This document shows, in pieces, positions 6,074 through 7,899 of a DNA stretch of 7,899 bases. The stretch comes from Bacteroidia bacterium. Its GTDB lineage: Bacteria > Bacteroidota > Bacteroidia > Bacteroidales > Azobacteroidaceae. The DNA lies in assembly GCA_025999935.1 (NCBI GenBank), contig BNXY01000081.1, positions 1 through 7,899 on the forward strand. The letters run 5' to 3'. Each line of letters starts with the position of its first letter. Position 1 is the stretch's first letter. The notes beneath the pieces are model-generated. The model saw only the letters and a list, made by a program, of their open reading frames with translations. It had not been told where the DNA came from and made no database searches. Both the position numbers and the translations under genes were made by a program.

Positions 6074-6236
6074 GAAAATTTTTCCGAAAAAGACACTGGA
6101 AAAGACACTGAAAAAACAACAAGAAATCAGAAAATAACATTACCTCAGAAGAATTGACTGATATTGTTGGTATTAATTTACGCAATATAAGGCAAACATA
6201 GCCAAACTCAAAGCCAAAAGTATAGTCAATCCCTTA
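6074..6236 (+). pseudogene. frameshifted AlbA_2-type winged-helix tail
   Basis: Three short frames join into one recognisable tail. From 6074 the frame reads ENFSEKDTGKDTEKTTRNQK; from 6136, in another frame, NITSEELTDIVGINLRNIR; then, one base off, ANIAKLKAKSIVNPL to a stop near 6236. ITSEEL...INLRNIRANIAKLK is the helix-turn-helix portion seen as ITREELSERL...LDNLKRRG in the 4151 protein, so this is the end of a third AlbA_2/GHKL relative with at least two frameshifts. It follows the second DUF4143 relic, just as the 4151 gene follows the first. Confidence 0.65.
6086..6118 (+). repeat. degenerate 12-bp tandem repeat encoding EKDT-GKDT-EKT
   Basis: GAAAAAGACACT (6086-6097) and GGAAAAGACACT (6098-6109) differ by one base, and a partial third unit GAAAAAACA follows. 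It lies at the same hinge position as the HQET and IGGQ repeats in the related tails. Confidence 0.8.
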
Positions 6237-6255
6237 TAAAGCTACATATTTTATT

Positions 6256-6477
6256 ATGAACAACAGAAGAGATTATTCCGGTTTCGTAAATATTGACACA
6301 ACGATTCATATATACAAAAATTTGGCATCTGACAATCAATTACCTATTTTGGATTACTCTAATGACGAATTGAGTATGGATCGAACTTATTTTTATAATT
6401 CCGAACATTTGAACAGTAAGGGGGCTGATATATTTACAAAAAAATTATTAGTGGACTTAGACACAATTAGACCTTAG
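6256..6477 (+). pseudogene. C-terminal fragment of a probable SGNH/GDSL-family hydrolase
   Basis: The 73-residue frame holds FVNIDT (10-15) and, near its end, RTYFYNSEHLNSKGADIFTK, which resembles the last conserved block of SGNH hydrolases, where the catalytic His lies before LNxxGAxxF. The usual block I (GDS) and the oxyanion residues are missing, so this is the tail only. In SGNH enzymes an Asp often lies three residues before the His; here it is Asn. In polysaccharide loci such enzymes typically act on O-acetyl groups. In-frame codons continue upstream to a stop at 6223-6225, so the ATG at 6256 need not be a real start. The stop is 17 bp before the flippase fragment. Confidence 0.6.
6282..6300 (+). 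repeat. 19-bp direct repeat, copy 2
   Basis: This copy is identical to 5879-5897 and encodes FVNIDT in the SGNH fragment. Joining sequence up to 5897 directly to sequence after 6300 keeps one open SGNH-like frame, as expected if the segment between arrived by insertion or duplication. Confidence 0.93.
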
Positions 6478-6494
6478 ACTTTAATATAAAAAAT

Positions 6495-6878
6495 ATGCCT
6501 CCATCAAAGTCAGCGACAATTATAAAAAACACTGGATTATTGTATTTTCGGATGTTTTTAAGCATGATCGTATCCTTATACACTTCGCGTATCGTATTGA
6601 ATACACTTGGTGTGAGTGATTTTGGAATCTATAACGTAGTTGGATCTCTTGTTACTTCATTTGCATTTATTCATAGCGCAATGTCCGGAGCCGTTCAAAG
6701 GTTTTTTGCTTTTGAAATAGGGCGAAATAATTATGAAAAATTAAATAAATTATTTAATGTTGCAATTGTTATTCATTTTGGGGTTGCTTTAGTTATTATT
6801 TTATTAGTAGAATATCAGTATTGTGGAAGTTGGGTTAAAACTTATAATCGTATTTCTTTTACAAATATCTCCTTATGA
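6495..6878 (+). pseudogene. Wzx-type polysaccharide flippase, N-terminal fragment
   Basis: The first 106 codons (6495-6812) encode the start of a Bacteroidota MATE/MOP-superfamily lipopolysaccharide flippase. A helix at about 12-34 contains LYFRMFLSMIVSLYTSRIVL, then come NTLGVSDFGIYNVVGSLV and SGAVQRFFAFEIGRNN, and a further helix at about 87-105. After LLVE the reading turns to YQYCGSWVKTYNRISF, which is an out-of-frame reading of the next real segment, so residues 107-127 are nonsense. The start fits the family: a few polar residues, then IIKNTGLLYFRM. This protein would have moved lipid-linked repeat units across the inner membrane; the fragment cannot do that alone. Confidence 0.78.
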
Positions 6879-7707
6879 TAAATTAAAAATATATGCCATT
6901 TTAACCTGTGGCGTGGCTATTTTAATAAGGATAACCTATGAATTTTATTGTAAACGAAACTTTCCATCAGTTAACTTTCAATTTTTATGGGATAAAATTG
7001 CTTTTAAGGAATTGATTGGTTTTTCAAGTTGGAATCTATTAGGATGTTTGTCTGGAGTGCTGAGAGTTCAAGGTGTCAATGTATTATTAAATGTATTTTT
7101 TGGTACAATCATAAATGCAGCTCAAGGAATTGCCAATCAAGTTACCAGTGCAGTCAGTGGATTCGTCACGAATTTTCAGACGGCATTGAATCCCCCGATT
7201 GTAAAGTATTATGCCTCAAATAATACTGAAAAATTTACTAATTTGGTATTTCAGGGAGCGAAATTCTCTTATTATGTCATGTTTTTAATTTCATTGCCAA
7301 TAATTTTAGAAACGGGATATGTTTTGAAAATATGGCTTAAAATGACACCTGATTATGCGGTCTTGTTTTGTCAATTGTCTTTAATTTTTTGCTTAATAGA
7401 TTGTTTGTCAGGACCATTAACAGTAGCAACAATGGCAACAGGAAAACAAATGCTCTATCAAATAATTGTTAGCGGAAGTTATTTGGTGATACTTCCTATG
7501 TCCTATATATTATTAAAATTAGGGTTTCCACCACAGACCACACTATTTGTTTGTATTGTTATTGCAATTTTAGCACTCTTTGGTAAATTGTTTGTTTTGA
7601 AAAAGTTGATTAATTTTTCTTTCATCCATTTTGTTAATCAAGTTTTAGTAAGAGTAAGTATCGTGACGGTCGTATCTATCATACAGCAATTCAGAGCTAA
7701 AAAATAA
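6811..7707 (+). pseudogene. Wzx-type polysaccharide flippase, C-terminal fragment
   Basis: In another frame the sequence continues as NISIVEVGLKLIIVFLLQIS and runs 298 codons with many hydrophobic helices, including GFSSWNLLGCLSGVLRVQGV, FVTNFQTALNPPIVKYYAS and ATMATGKQMLYQIIVSGSYL, all flippase hallmarks. Relative to intact relatives of about 480 residues, the segment between LLVE and ISIVE (some 55-60 residues, recalled from the family, not measured) is missing, so the break is a deletion of about 170 bp plus a frame change, not a simple sequencing slip. The end, SIVTVVSIIQQFRAKK, stops well before the usual last helices. GTG at 6823 could start a product, but this would lack the N-terminal transmembrane helices. 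Confidence 0.78.
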
Positions 7708-7735
7708 TTAATTGAAAATAAAACAGATAGAAAAG

Positions 7736-7766
7736 TTGCATAAATAAATATTTCCGGCTAAATTTG
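7736..7766 (+). promoter_or_regulatory. Bacteroidota-type promoter candidate
   Basis: TTG at 7736-7738 and TAAATTTG at 7759-7766 fit the -33 and -7 (TAnnTTTG) boxes with 20 bp between them, a normal spacing. Transcription would start near 7770. No ORF follows within the window, only structured sequence and a terminator. Confidence 0.6.
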
Positions 7767-7769
7767 CAG

Positions 7770-7896
7770 CCTAAGAGCGCGCAGGAGGGGCTTTCGCCCC
7801 TTTGTTGGAGGCTGAGCTTCTAGCTACAGTGTTCTTTCATATTTTAGAAAAAAAAGCCGCAAGGAAGTTGTGATAACTGTGCCTTGCGGCTGTTGT
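7770..7896 (+). ncRNA. candidate small structured RNA, about 125 nt
   Basis: The stretch lies between a promoter candidate and an intrinsic terminator and has no credible ORF. CAGCCT (7767-7772) can pair with AGGCTG (7809-7814), enclosing AGGGGC-TTTC-GCCCCT (7786-7801), a tight tetraloop hairpin. A single-stranded AU-rich stretch (about 7825-7850) comes before the terminator. It matches no RNA family that I recognise. The 5' end is inferred from the -7 box. The alternative is an untranslated leader or attenuator for a gene beyond the window. Confidence 0.4.
7786..7801 (+). other. hairpin AGGGGC-TTTC-GCCCCT
   Basis: A perfect 6-bp GC-rich stem with a 4-nt loop, followed by TTTGTT. The short, interrupted T tract makes it a poor terminator; it is better seen as part of a folded transcript. 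Confidence 0.7.
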
Positions 7897-7899
7897 TTT
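7855..7899. terminator. bidirectional intrinsic terminator
   Basis: AGCCGCAAGG (7855-7864) and CCTTGCGGCT (7882-7891) form a perfect 10-bp stem around a 17-nt loop in which AGTT/AACT can also pair. On the + strand it is followed by GTTGTTTT. On the - strand the stem is followed by an uninterrupted run of T (the A run at 7848-7855), the stronger direction, so a convergent gene may end here from beyond the window. Confidence 0.85.

Noticed and set aside
5890..6075. A 61-codon frame covering the second DUF4143 relic, which might be called a small gene.
   Set aside because: Its first codons come from unrelated SGNH-like scrap and its end from a frameshift; only the middle has family similarity, so it was given as a pseudogene.
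5898..6281. The 384-bp segment between 19-bp repeats as an insertion sequence or MITE.
   Set aside because: Its ends show no inverted repeats and it carries no transposase; contents are relics of ordinary genes.
7767..7899. A tRNA or other known structural RNA at the right end.
   Set aside because: No cloverleaf, anticodon arm or CCA end can be drawn, and no known RNA family is recognised.

Overview
The window reads as part of a Bacteroidales (phylum Bacteroidota) surface-polysaccharide locus that has been interrupted and partly eroded. The lineage is suggested by an UpxY-type antiterminator tail, by promoter boxes of the form TAnnTTTG (clearest at 4511-4518), by weak Shine-Dalgarno sites with A-rich leaders, and by protein sequences typical of that order. 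No species can be named from the sequence alone.

Region 1 (1-2376) is an intact start of a capsule/O-antigen operon on the + strand. It holds the C-terminal end of an UpxY/NusG-like antiterminator, a WbpP/TviC-type UDP-GlcNAc 4-epimerase (its start overlaps the antiterminator stop by 8 bp) and a WbpO/TviB-type UDP-HexNAc 6-dehydrogenase 5 bp further on. Together the two enzymes would supply UDP-GalNAcA. The dehydrogenase carries an in-frame palindromic repeat (1306-1335) that encodes CHCGLDPQSP.

Region 2 (2377-6255) is accessory DNA with ATPase and nuclease-like genes and their relics. In order: an intact AlbA_2/GHKL-type ATP-binding protein with a winged-helix tail and a 12-bp tandem repeat; the C-terminal nuclease-like domain of a DUF4143 ATPase; a 97-residue deletion derivative of an AlbA_2 protein (first 13 residues joined to the winged-helix tail); two tandem GTAAC-N4-GTTAC palindromes just upstream of a Bacteroidota promoter; an intact 438-residue AAA ATPase with a C-terminal nuclease-like (DUF234-type) domain; then a second, about 97% identical copy of the DUF4143 3' end, followed by a frameshifted third AlbA_2-type tail. 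The two DUF4143 3' ends form 140-bp direct repeats about 1.92 kb apart, so the ATPase lies on a segment that homologous recombination could delete or exchange.

Region 3 (6256-7707) returns to polysaccharide genes, but they are broken. There is the C-terminal end of a probable SGNH/GDSL hydrolase and a Wzx-type flippase with an internal deletion plus frameshift near 6812 and a shortened C-terminus. A 19-bp exact direct repeat (5879-5897 and 6282-6300) suggests that relic DNA was inserted into, or duplicated beside, the hydrolase gene.

Region 4 (7708-7899) has no ORF. It contains a good promoter match, nested hairpins and a strong bidirectional terminator, and may encode a small RNA of about 125 nt. 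The most unusual points are the repeated loss and rearrangement of the same two ATPase families, a different tetrapeptide tandem repeat at the same hinge in each of three AlbA_2-type tails, the tandem operator-like palindromes, and the candidate small RNA. No complete new system is proven here.
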